Assembly: GCA_040388605.1 (NCBI GenBank)
Contig: JAZKBN010000003.1
Span: 1 to 64,000, forward strand
Reading direction: 5' to 3'
Source of the DNA: JAZKBN01 sp040388605
GTDB taxonomy: Bacteria; Bacteroidota; Bacteroidia; Cytophagales; Flexibacteraceae
DNA: 64,000 bases
Shown piece by piece: positions 27,201 to 35,791 of the stretch. A model generated the notes under the pieces. The model saw nothing but the letters and a program-made list of their open reading frames with translations. It searched no databases and had not been told where the DNA came from. The translations under genes were made by a program, and so were the position numbers. Every line of letters starts with the position of its first letter. Within the stretch, counting starts at the first letter, position 1.

Positions 27201-28109
27201 TTAAGCGGCGTATTGGCCTTGGTATTGCATTAAAATGCAGCACCACTTGTGGTCAGGCATGGTATCGGCGGCATTGCCGGAAGAACGGCGAACAGGGGTA
27301 TAGCCCAGTTCTTTGCCTTTAGCTTCAAGTGCATCGGCATCTTCATGGAAGAAACCGCTAAGTAAAAGAAGACTGCCCGGGGCTGCAGCTTCTGAATAAT
27401 ACGGCATCTCATCAAGCAAAATGTTGCGGTTAATATTTGCCAAAATTATATCGAAAGCCTTGGGGCCGGCCCATGCTTCGGTTTCAGCCTTAATTTTATT
27501 TGCTGTGCCCTGCCAAAGGCAAACGTTTTCTATGCCGTTCAGCGCAATGTTTTCGCGGGCATTTTCAACAGGCCATTCATCAATATCGAAGGCCATGAGG
27601 GGTGAGGCGCCGAGCTTGGCAGCCATTATTATTAATACGCCGGTTCCGCTCCCTGCATCAAGAACTGATTTACCGGCAGGCTGAATCTTTAAAAGCTCGG
27701 CTATCATGAGGGCGGTGGTATCATGATGGCCGGTTCCGAAACTCATCTTCGGATTTATTACGAGTTCATAAGGCAAATTATTGTTCGCTTCATGAAAGTC
27801 GGCCCTGATATATACCTGGTCTGCAATACTGACCGGCCGGAATTGCTTTTCCCATTCCTCGTTCCAGTTTTGGGCCGGAATATCTGTACGCTTCAGGCGA
27901 ATTTCACCCAGGTCAGCATAGGTTTGGGCCAGATCATTGAGTGCAGCCTCATTAAAGCTATTGGTAGGAATATAAGCCAGGAACCTGCCGATTCCCTCAG
28001 CTTCGTTTTCCTGCTCTGTAAACGATTCAAAACCAATTTGTCCCAATTCGGCTATCAATATTTCGGTAAGGCCTGCGGGAGCGGTAATGTCCAGTTCTGT
28101 ATAGTCCAA
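27201..28109 (-). CDS. prmA: Ribosomal protein L11 methyltransferase
   Basis: SAM-dependent trimethylation of ribosomal protein L11. 302 aa, with an N-terminal substrate domain (1-100, including NWNEEWEKQFRP), NPKMSFGTGHHDTT (119-132), the SAM motif VLDAGSGTGVL (149-159) and ILANINRNILL. Length and motifs are normal. It precedes the giant exported protein by about 70 nt on the same strand and may share its transcript. Confidence 0.95.
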   Translation of the reverse strand: MDYTELDITAPAGLTEILIAELGQIGFESFTEQENEAEGIGRFLAYIPTNSFNEAALNDLAQTYADLGEIRLKRTDIPAQNWNEEWEKQFRPVSIADQVYIRADFHEANNNLPYELVINPKMSFGTGHHDTTALMIAELLKIQPAGKSVLDAGSGTGVLIIMAAKLGASPLMAFDIDEWPVENARENIALNGIENVCLWQGTANKIKAETEAWAGPKAFDIILANINRNILLDEMPYYSEAAAPGSLLLLSGFFHEDADALEAKGKELGYTPVRRSSGNAADTMPDHKWCCILMQYQGQYAA

Positions 28110-28208
28110 TTGTATTTATTTGTGCCCGGCCCTTAAGCCGAATGCATGAGCTGATTAAGATTTTGAAGCCTGCGCTAAACGGGATTTGTTTCCCGGCTGT
28201 TGGCTTTG

Positions 28209-29090
28209 TTAAATAAGATTCATGCAGAAAAGGTCGTAGTATTTTACAACGTCCATATCTGAGAATTCTTTACCCAGCTGTATAAATGCAGGCCTGGGCA
28301 CAAAAGCAAGGTTCCTGAAATACTGCAGCAGCCTGGTAAATGCGGGTGAAGTTTGATTAAGCTCCCCGCAAACATACAAGAGCAGTTCAGAAGGGTTCAG
28401 GTCAAGCTCTTTGGCTGCCAGTAAGGCATAATAGGCAGTATCGGCGCCGGTGGTGCAGGGGAAAATATTGCAGAACAGCAGGCTGCCATCTTTTGCGGCG
28501 CAAATTGTTGCGTGTTCTGCTTCCGATTTTAATAAGAGTACAGCTTTACCGGGGTTTTGTTCTGCAAGGTGCAAACAACCTTCTGCCAGCAAAGCGGTAT
28601 GTGGCAGGGGCATTACATCGGGCCCGAAACTGCTGCGAAAGAAGCCAAGCATGCGCTTATTTGCCGCATAAACGGTTACGAAGCCTGCTTTATGGCTATG
28701 AAAGAGCACTTCTTCATCTTCAGGTTCTGCCGGGGCGAGCAGGCGCAGGTATTCAGGCGCGAGCGATTCTTCAAATAATGCCTCGGGAACCAATGAAAAT
28801 TTAGATACTGTAAAGGCAGGCCTCAAACTCCGCCAGCCTTCCAGGCGAAGAACTTCGCTGCTGTCAAGAATATTGCCCAGCTGGTTCATGGCATCGCTGT
28901 AATCGCGGGGCGGATGCAGGGGGTATTCTTCAAGAACAGCGCAGCGGTTCTTCCTGTGTTCGGCTACTGCATACAGTAACCTGCCTGCGCCAAGCTGAAC
29001 ATGGAGATCGTAGTGCCCAAGGCGAGACGTGTCAATCTTTTCCGCCTGAATGCCTGCAAGGGCTTTTGCATTTTCGAGGGTAGTATTCAC
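28209..29090 (-). CDS. DUF3822 family protein
   Basis: 293-aa cytoplasmic protein without signal peptide, matching the Bacteroidota-specific DUF3822 family (predicted actin/ASKHA-like fold). Visible features are the N-terminal RLGHYDLHVQLGAGRLLYAV, a central FHSHKAGFVTVYAANKRML and the C-terminal LLAAKELDLNPSELLLYVCG region. Function is unknown; in many relatives it sits beside coaD and rsmD, which are absent here. It is divergent from pssA and 100 nt upstream of prmA. Confidence 0.7.
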   Translation of the reverse strand: MNTTLENAKALAGIQAEKIDTSRLGHYDLHVQLGAGRLLYAVAEHRKNRCAVLEEYPLHPPRDYSDAMNQLGNILDSSEVLRLEGWRSLRPAFTVSKFSLVPEALFEESLAPEYLRLLAPAEPEDEEVLFHSHKAGFVTVYAANKRMLGFFRSSFGPDVMPLPHTALLAEGCLHLAEQNPGKAVLLLKSEAEHATICAAKDGSLLFCNIFPCTTGADTAYYALLAAKELDLNPSELLLYVCGELNQTSPAFTRLLQYFRNLAFVPRPAFIQLGKEFSDMDVVKYYDLFCMNLI

Positions 29091-29331
29091 GGGTCAGGGT
29101 ATGTAAAAGTAGGCTTCTTTATGGGTAACATGGGCTCCGGGTATTGAACCGGGCCGCAGAACCTAAAGAATGAATGTGCGAGTATATATATTTGCTTCTG
29201 AATGGAGGCAAATGTTCACAATAATAGCAGTTTTTTCTGTGTTTTTAACCCTTTTTAAGCGCAAAGCAGGTAAACATCAGCAGTTTTAGCAGCATTTCAC
29301 GCTTAAGGCCTTCTAATTTGCCGGGCTTTCC

Positions 29332-29339
29332 TACCTTTG
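29332..29339 (+). promoter_or_regulatory. TAnnTTTG promoter element of pssA
   Basis: TACCTTTG matches the -7 consensus exactly. It ends only 5 nt before the chosen pssA ATG (29345), so transcription would start at or near the start codon, predicting a leaderless mRNA. Confidence 0.55.
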
Positions 29340-29344
29340 CAGCC

Positions 29345-30088
29345 ATGCGCGCATTTTCCCAAATCCCGAATATGCTAACCTTGGGCAACCTGCTCAGCGG
29401 TGTAACGGGTATTTTAATGGTTACACAGGGAAATATTATGGCCGCTTGGTGGTGCTCTTTAATTGCAGCCGTCTGCGATTTTTTTGATGGTTTTCTTGCC
29501 CGCAAGCTTAATGTGCAGGGTCCTATGGGCCGCGAGCTTGATTCCCTTGCGGATGGCGTTACATTCGGTGTTTTACCCGGTATTTTGGTGTTTGCACTTG
29601 CTGCAGCAGATCTTTACCCGGCCGAAACTTTAAACCAAAGCTTACATATTGCGGTTAACTGCTTAAACCCGGCGTGGCTGGCTTTATTTATTCCTGCGTT
29701 CAGTGTTTACCGTTTGGCTGTATTTAATATAGATACAAGGCAGACAGATCACTTTATCGGCGTACCGACTCCTGCTTGCGGCCTCTTCTTTTGCTCACTG
29801 CCATTTGCTTTAGCTGCGGAAAACAATATGAACGGCCTGCTTTCGCGCCTTGTGGCTAACCCTGCCATATTGTTAAGCACAGCTATTTTCTTCAGCCTGA
29901 TGCTGGTTGCGCCGCTGCCGCTCATAGCCTTAAAATTTAAGAATTTTGCTTTAGCCGGTAACCAATGGAGATACGGACTGATTCTTACAGGTATTGTTTT
30001 ACCTGCAATATTTGGCCCGGTAGGAATTCCGATGGTTATACTGGCTTACATACTTCTGTCAATATCCGCTAAAATAATCTCAAAATAG
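29345..30088 (+). CDS. pssA: CDP-diacylglycerol-serine O-phosphatidyltransferase
   Basis: Makes phosphatidylserine from CDP-diacylglycerol and serine, the route to phosphatidylethanolamine. 247 aa from ATG 29345. The CDP-alcohol phosphotransferase motif is exact: D48 G49, A52 R53, G62, D66, D70 (DGFLAR then GRELDSLAD). The N-terminus IPNMLTLGNLLSG is typical, and several membrane helices follow. The frame is open to an earlier start at 29318, but this lies before the promoter element. purS follows after 10 nt. Confidence 0.9.
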   Translation: MRAFSQIPNMLTLGNLLSGVTGILMVTQGNIMAAWWCSLIAAVCDFFDGFLARKLNVQGPMGRELDSLADGVTFGVLPGILVFALAAADLYPAETLNQSLHIAVNCLNPAWLALFIPAFSVYRLAVFNIDTRQTDHFIGVPTPACGLFFCSLPFALAAENNMNGLLSRLVANPAILLSTAIFFSLMLVAPLPLIALKFKNFALAGNQWRYGLILTGIVLPAIFGPVGIPMVILAYILLSISAKIISK

Positions 30089-30098
30089 CATTTAACAC

Positions 30099-30347
30099 AT
30101 GAAATATACCGCTGAAATAGACGTTATGCCGTTGAAAGAAATTCTTGACCCGCAGGGAAAAGCAGTGGCAATGGGTTTAAGAAACCTGGGCATTGCAGGC
30201 GCCGGCGAGGTAAGGGTTGGCAGGCATATAACATTAAGCCTTGAAGCAGGCAGCGAAAGCGAGGCTCTTACACAGGCAAATGAAGCATGCAGGCTGCTGC
30301 TGGCAAATGCCATTACAGAACAGTTTACTGTAAGCATTCACAGCTGA
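30099..30347 (+). CDS. purS: Phosphoribosylformylglycinamidine synthase subunit PurS
   Basis: Small subunit of the three-part FGAM synthase (PurS-PurQ-PurL) in purine synthesis. The 82-aa protein has the family N-terminus AEIDVMPLKEILDPQGKA, GLRNLGI, VRVGRHITLSLE and a C-terminal NAITEQFTVSI. It starts 10 nt after the pssA stop, so the two are probably co-transcribed. purQ and purL are not nearby. Confidence 0.92.
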   Translation: MKYTAEIDVMPLKEILDPQGKAVAMGLRNLGIAGAGEVRVGRHITLSLEAGSESEALTQANEACRLLLANAITEQFTVSIHS

Positions 30348-30444
30348 TTTAGTTATATTTGTAAAACAGGGCCTTAAAAGGGTTCATTAAAGGGGTTATA
30401 TTAAAACACTTTTACATTTTAGCTTACCAACAAAACCCAACCTT

Positions 30445-33400
30445 ATGTTTTACAACAGTTTAAATAGGTTTTCGAATCTCTGCCGGTTTGTAATACCTGC
30501 TTTTTTATCCTTCGGGAGCATAATTGCTTATGCCGGGGAAGGTAATGTGAAACTTAATTGGTCGGCGCCCGGGAGTATTGGGCTGCCAACCAAAAAAGTG
30601 AGCATACTGCCTTGTAAAGATTGCGATAACACGCATGAAAACAGCTTCTTACCCCAATATTTTATTTATTTCGACGGAAAGGAAGTAATATCATTTAACT
30701 TCACTAAAACAACCTGGTCAGGCTTAAGCGCTGCAGAACTTAAAGCTGTGGATACTTCTGCAATTTCGGCAAACCCCGTTGCCGAAGTAATGGCCGGTAC
30801 CGCCCGTGGCCAGGCCATGAGCAAGGTTGCAATTACCCCACTGCGCAAATACAAGGGCAGGTATCAGAAGCTTTCTGCTTTCAGCTATAAAACCATTGAG
30901 GCTGAAAAGCCTGGCAATACAGGTTCGGCCGCCTCTTCAAAACGCACAGCGGCAACAGACCTGTTTAAGACCTCCTCTGTTTTAGCATCAGGCAAATGGT
31001 ATAAAATTGCCTGCCCATCTGACCGCGGCATATTTAAAATTGATTACGCTTTGCTGAACAGCATGGGCCTGAATCCCGCGGGTACTGACCCCAGGAAACT
31101 GCGTGTTTTTGGCAACGGCGCACAAATGCTGCCGCAACTGAACCTTACCCTGCGGCCTGACGACCTTGTTGAAACCCCGCTTTATGTAAGCGGAGAAGAA
31201 GACGGAGTTTTTAATACCCAGGATTTTGCACTTTTTTATTCCCCGGGCAGCATAACTTACTCTTATGACCCAACCAACAAAATGCTTGTACATAAGCAGA
31301 ACATCTATTCAGATTCTGCTTATTACTTTATTACAATAGGTACAGATAACGGCCTGCGCATTCAGACAGATGCAGCTTATCCCGCCCAATCTGCAGTAAG
31401 GTATAATACCTTTGATAACAGCAAACTACATGAGCGTGAGCTGCTTAACGCCCTGAAATCAGGACAGAAGTGGTATGGTGAAATACTTGATTTTGTATCG
31501 GCAACTGATATTACGCTTGATTTCCCGAACCTTGTTCCCAACACCCCAATAAAAGTTCATTTCAGCGGCATGAATGCCGGCCAAAACCAAGGCGGATTCG
31601 GGCAGGATGTGTATAACATTTTCAGTACTAAACTCAACGGTAACCCGTTTTATGATCTTTTGGTGCCGGCGGTTTACCAGGGCGACTACTCCCCTTTCGG
31701 AGCAAATACTGAAAAATTTGCAGTGTGGGCCCCGGGCTTTCCAGCAGGAACAACCAAGTTGGTCACAAGCATTGGTTACGACAGGAAAGGCCTTGCACAG
31801 GCAGCAGGCTACATAGATTATCTTGAAATTACAGCAAAATGCAGCCTTGCCCTTGCCGGCAGCCAAACCAATTTCAGGGCCTTTGAAAGTACACAGCGCA
31901 GCCAAAGCGGCTACGATGTTACAGCTCCTGAGTCTGCAATGATTTGGGATGTTTCTAACCCTTTACGTCCGTTCCGTAAAGCCGTTACAAAGGCTAACGG
32001 TGTACATTCTTTTGATGCCTCAGGAGATACCCTGCGCGAATTCACAGTTTTTAACGGCAGCGATTTCCCGGTACCAACATATATAAAGCAGGTAGCCAAT
32101 CAAAACCTGCATGCACTTACAGATCTTGATTTGCTTATTGTAACTCCTGCCCAATTTTATGACCAGGCTAAAAGGCTGGCAAGCTACAGAACTGAACACG
32201 ACCAGCTGAAAACAGAGGTGCTCACCACCGAGCAGATTTATAATGAGTTTTCTTCAGGCGCACAGGATGCAATTGCCATAAGAACCGTTGCCCGCATGCT
32301 TTACGGACGCGGGTCGACCAACAAAATAAAATACATGCTCCTTTTTGGCGATTGCTCTTACGACTATAAGCATCGTATAACCGGCAACACCAATATGGTT
32401 CCTACCTGGGAATCACCGGAAAGCATGAGCCAAATAGACAGCTATTGCTCCGACGACTTTTTTGCCTTTATGGACATTAACGAAGGCCGTTTCGGTTCTG
32501 CAGATTTCGATTTGATGGATATTGGTATAGGCAGGCTGCCTGTATCTACCCTTGAGCAGGCAACCCAGGTAACAGATAAATTGTTAGGTTATGCTTCTGA
32601 AAACACATTCGGCCGCTGGCGTAACAAAACCGTTTTTGTGGCCGACGACGGTAACTATTACCTGCACCAAAGCTGTGCCGACCAGGTGTCTAACGAGCTT
32701 GAAGCTCTTAACCCTGATTATACCCCTGTAAAAATATACCTTGGCGCTTATAACCGCGTTGCCGGCGCAGGTGGCTACACTTCACCTGATTGCCGCAGGG
32801 CGCTGAACCTTGCTATTGAAGAAGGTTGCCTGATGGTTAATTTCAGCGGCCACGGCAGCGAGGTACAATGGACCGACGAACGTATATTCGATACCGAGCT
32901 TATTCACTCACTTACAAATAAAGATCGCCTTTCACTTTTCGTAACCGCTACCTGTGATTTCGGGCGTTGCGATGACCCGGGCCGCATTTCCGGTTCAGAA
33001 GCTCTTGTTTTACAGGTTGGCGGCGGCGGCATTGGTTCAGTAACCACAAGCCGTCCGGTTTATGCAGATAATAACCTGACCCTGAATAAGGCATTTACAA
33101 AACAGGCCTTCTTAAGAATTAACGGAGAATACCAACGCCTGGGCGAAATTTTCAGGGTTGGGAAAAATGCAAGCATTGCACGTTCAAGCGGCGCAGGCAA
33201 CAGGGGCTTTATATTACTTACAGACCCCAGCCTGAAGCTCAATTATGCTGAAGATAAAGTTGTATTAACCTCTATTAACGGCAAACCCGGCAACAGGGTA
33301 AAAACAATTATTGATTCAACATATATACCCGACTTAGATACTACTATTTATACAAGTCGTTCAGTACCTGAGTACGATACTTTGCGTGGTCTTGACCGTG

Positions 33401-34410
33401 TAACATTAACCGGTGAAGTTCGCAACCAGGCCGATGCCTTGCTGAACAATTTTAACGGCACAGTAAACACAACAGTTTATGATGTGCAAAGCCGCATAAC
33501 CTCAACGGAGGCGGGTCGTACCTCAAGCTCATTCCTTGAATATAAAAATGTGCTTTACAACGGTATAGCAACCGTGACCAATGGCAAATTCACCTTATCG
33601 TTTATAGTTCCAAGGGATATTACTTATGATTACGGCAAAGGCAAAATAAGCTTTTACGCCATGAACAATACCAAAACCGATGATGCTGCCGGCGAATACA
33701 ATGAAATTGTAATTGGCGGAAGCAACGACCAGGCAGGTACCGATAATCAACCGCCTCTTATAAAACTGTTTATGAACGATACCTCGTTTATTAACGGCGG
33801 AATTACCGATGCCAATCCTTATTTCCTGGCTATGCTATCTGACGATAACGGCATAAATGTAAGTACTACCGGTATTGGCCATGAGATGTCGGCAATTGTT
33901 GATGGCAATACAGAGGGAAAATTGGTTTTAAATCAATATTATACCTCTGAATCAAATGATTACCGGAAAGGGAGCGTTTACTATCACATGCTGAATTTAG
34001 AGGAAGGTCCGCATGAGATCAGCTTTAAGGCGTGGGATACATATAATAACAGCAGCACTGCATCTATTAACTTTATAGTTGCAAAAGGCGCTTTGCTTGC
34101 GCTGGACCAAATCTTTAATTACCCCAATCCTTTCAGCGATTATACAGATTTCAGCATTGCTCATAATTTTGCCGGAAAAGATTTAACGGCCTCCGTAGAG
34201 GTATTCGATGCATCGGGCAGGCAGATAACCATTATGAGCGCGCATTACGATGAAGCACCTGCACGTCTTAACGGTGACGATTTTCGTTGGAATACCAACG
34301 ACGGAGGTAATAAAGATATGTCGCCGGGCGTATATATGTTCAGGGTAACGCTGCAAACCAAATCGGGTCAAACAGCCCGCAAAGCAAAACAGATGGTACT
34401 GATTCGTTAA
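30445..34410 (+). CDS. porU: Type IX secretion sortase PorU
   Basis: Cell-surface gingipain-type cysteine protease (peptidase C25) that removes the C-terminal sorting domain of type IX cargo and attaches it to the surface. 1321 aa with a signal peptide (about 1-28). The C25 domain spans about 550-960, with catalytic H803 in NFSGHGSEVQW and C837 in VTATCDFGRCDD. The C-terminus has a T9SS-type beta domain (FNYPNPFSDYTDF ... SPGVYMFRVTL), which PorU itself carries. porV follows after about 110 nt, the usual gene order. Confidence 0.95.
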   Translation: MFYNSLNRFSNLCRFVIPAFLSFGSIIAYAGEGNVKLNWSAPGSIGLPTKKVSILPCKDCDNTHENSFLPQYFIYFDGKEVISFNFTKTTWSGLSAAELKAVDTSAISANPVAEVMAGTARGQAMSKVAITPLRKYKGRYQKLSAFSYKTIEAEKPGNTGSAASSKRTAATDLFKTSSVLASGKWYKIACPSDRGIFKIDYALLNSMGLNPAGTDPRKLRVFGNGAQMLPQLNLTLRPDDLVETPLYVSGEEDGVFNTQDFALFYSPGSITYSYDPTNKMLVHKQNIYSDSAYYFITIGTDNGLRIQTDAAYPAQSAVRYNTFDNSKLHERELLNALKSGQKWYGEILDFVSATDITLDFPNLVPNTPIKVHFSGMNAGQNQGGFGQDVYNIFSTKLNGNPFYDLLVPAVYQGDYSPFGANTEKFAVWAPGFPAGTTKLVTSIGYDRKGLAQAAGYIDYLEITAKCSLALAGSQTNFRAFESTQRSQSGYDVTAPESAMIWDVSNPLRPFRKAVTKANGVHSFDASGDTLREFTVFNGSDFPVPTYIKQVANQNLHALTDLDLLIVTPAQFYDQAKRLASYRTEHDQLKTEVLTTEQIYNEFSSGAQDAIAIRTVARMLYGRGSTNKIKYMLLFGDCSYDYKHRITGNTNMVPTWESPESMSQIDSYCSDDFFAFMDINEGRFGSADFDLMDIGIGRLPVSTLEQATQVTDKLLGYASENTFGRWRNKTVFVADDGNYYLHQSCADQVSNELEALNPDYTPVKIYLGAYNRVAGAGGYTSPDCRRALNLAIEEGCLMVNFSGHGSEVQWTDERIFDTELIHSLTNKDRLSLFVTATCDFGRCDDPGRISGSEALVLQVGGGGIGSVTTSRPVYADNNLTLNKAFTKQAFLRINGEYQRLGEIFRVGKNASIARSSGAGNRGFILLTDPSLKLNYAEDKVVLTSINGKPGNRVKTIIDSTYIPDLDTTIYTSRSVPEYDTLRGLDRVTLTGEVRNQADALLNNFNGTVNTTVYDVQSRITSTEAGRTSSSFLEYKNVLYNGIATVTNGKFTLSFIVPRDITYDYGKGKISFYAMNNTKTDDAAGEYNEIVIGGSNDQAGTDNQPPLIKLFMNDTSFINGGITDANPYFLAMLSDDNGINVSTTGIGHEMSAIVDGNTEGKLVLNQYYTSESNDYRKGSVYYHMLNLEEGPHEISFKAWDTYNNSSTASINFIVAKGALLALDQIFNYPNPFSDYTDFSIAHNFAGKDLTASVEVFDASGRQITIMSAHYDEAPARLNGDDFRWNTNDGGNKDMSPGVYMFRVTLQTKSGQTARKAKQMVLIR

Positions 34411-34490
34411 TTTCATTTGATATTTTTCCGTTCCGGAACTCCCCTGTTGAATACAGGCCGGCCAAGCGGATATTAATAAAACATTTATTC

Positions 34491-34498
34491 TATATTTG
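34491..34498 (+). promoter_or_regulatory. TAnnTTTG promoter element of porV
   Basis: TATATTTG is a perfect -7 match, 21 nt before the porV ATG at 34520. It suggests that porV can be transcribed separately from porU. No good -33 element was seen in the AT-rich sequence before it. Confidence 0.6.
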
Positions 34499-34519
34499 CC
34501 CCACCCATTGAAATCATAT

Positions 34520-35716
34520 ATGTCGAATAAAGCAGGGTTTACAGGCCTCGCGGTCATTGTTTTTAGTGTTCTGTCTATAGTTACTGCCCGTGCTCAACAG
34601 TACAGCTTTAACGGATCTGACTATAACAAAACCATTATTACAGCGGTTCCTTTTCTCACCATTACCCCCGATGCCCGCTCAGCAGGCATGGGCGACGCAG
34701 GTGTTGCCATTACCCCGGATGCAAACGCCGCATGGTGGAATGCCGGTAAAAGCTGTTTCCTTGAAAAGAAAATGGGCTTTGCCATTAGCTATACCCCTTG
34801 GCTCCGCAGCCTGGGTGTGAACGATATTTTCCTTTTTAACGGTAGCGGGTATTACAAGTTTGTGCACGAAGATGCACTTTCTGTAAACTTTACCTATTTC
34901 AACCTGGGCTCCATTACTTTTACCGACCAGGTTGGATCTAAAATTATGGACTTTAACCCCAACGAAAACGCCATTATGGTAGGCTACAGCCGCCGTTTGA
35001 GCGATAATTTCGGGCTTGGTGTTAACGGCAGGTTCATACACTCAAACCTTTCAGGCTCTATTACCAACGGGGGCTCTGCCAACATTGGTACAAACTCCCG
35101 CCCTGCCAACTCGGCATCGGTAGATGTGGGTGCATATTACACCCGCGAAATATCGGTAAACGGCAGCCCGGCAGATTTATCCTTCGGCCTGAATATGAGC
35201 AATATAGGCCCTAAAGTTTCTTACTCTGACCAAAACCGCCGCGATTTTATTCCTACCAACCTTAAAGTAGGCGGCGCGCTAACCATGGAGCTTGACCAAT
35301 ACAACAAGCTTACCTTTACCGTTGATGCAAACAAATTGCTTGTTCCCACCCCAAGCGTTGATTCAAGCGGAACTCCGGTATCAACACAGGATGTCAGCTT
35401 TGTATCGGGCATGGTGAAATCGCTGTACGATGCACCGGGCGGAGGATCTGAAAAATTACAGGAAATTATTATTGCCTCGGGCCTTGAATATTGGTACGAC
35501 CAGATACTTGCTGTTCGCGGCGGGTATTTCTACGAAGCACAAAACAAGGGTAACCGCCGTTACTTTACTGCCGGTGTAGGCCTTCGTTACCAACAATTCG
35601 GGATAGACTTTGCATACCTGATCCCGGTGCAAACCAACAACCCGCTCAGCGATACTTTCCGTTTTACCCTGCACTTTGATTTGGATACGCCTAAAGAAGA
35701 GAGCGTAAAAAACTAA
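34520..35716 (+). CDS. porV: Type IX secretion outer-membrane protein PorV
   Basis: 14-strand FadL-like barrel that carries type IX cargo from the translocon to PorU. From ATG 34520 it has 398 aa, with signal peptide ending TARAQQ (about 26). The family pattern is clear: AVPFLTITPDARSAGMGDAG, ANAAWWNAGK, GFAISYTPWLRSLGVNDIF, and a C-terminal PLSDTFRFTLHFDL. The frame is open to 34496, but this start would lie in the promoter element and give a poor signal peptide. It forms the attachment complex with the neighbouring porU product. Confidence 0.95.
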   Translation: MSNKAGFTGLAVIVFSVLSIVTARAQQYSFNGSDYNKTIITAVPFLTITPDARSAGMGDAGVAITPDANAAWWNAGKSCFLEKKMGFAISYTPWLRSLGVNDIFLFNGSGYYKFVHEDALSVNFTYFNLGSITFTDQVGSKIMDFNPNENAIMVGYSRRLSDNFGLGVNGRFIHSNLSGSITNGGSANIGTNSRPANSASVDVGAYYTREISVNGSPADLSFGLNMSNIGPKVSYSDQNRRDFIPTNLKVGGALTMELDQYNKLTFTVDANKLLVPTPSVDSSGTPVSTQDVSFVSGMVKSLYDAPGGGSEKLQEIIIASGLEYWYDQILAVRGGYFYEAQNKGNRRYFTAGVGLRYQQFGIDFAYLIPVQTNNPLSDTFRFTLHFDLDTPKEESVKN

Positions 35717-35734
35717 GACCCGTAAGAACATATT

Positions 35735-35770
35735 AAAAGAGGCGCATTCCCTAAGGTTTGCGCCTCTTTT
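35735..35770. terminator. Bidirectional terminator after porV
   Basis: A perfect 12-bp stem (35735-35746 with 35759-35770) with A/T outer ends lies 18 nt after porV and 21 nt from the stop of the convergent gene at 35792. Confidence 0.85.
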
Positions 35771-35791
35771 GCTTTTCAGCAAGGCAACAAT

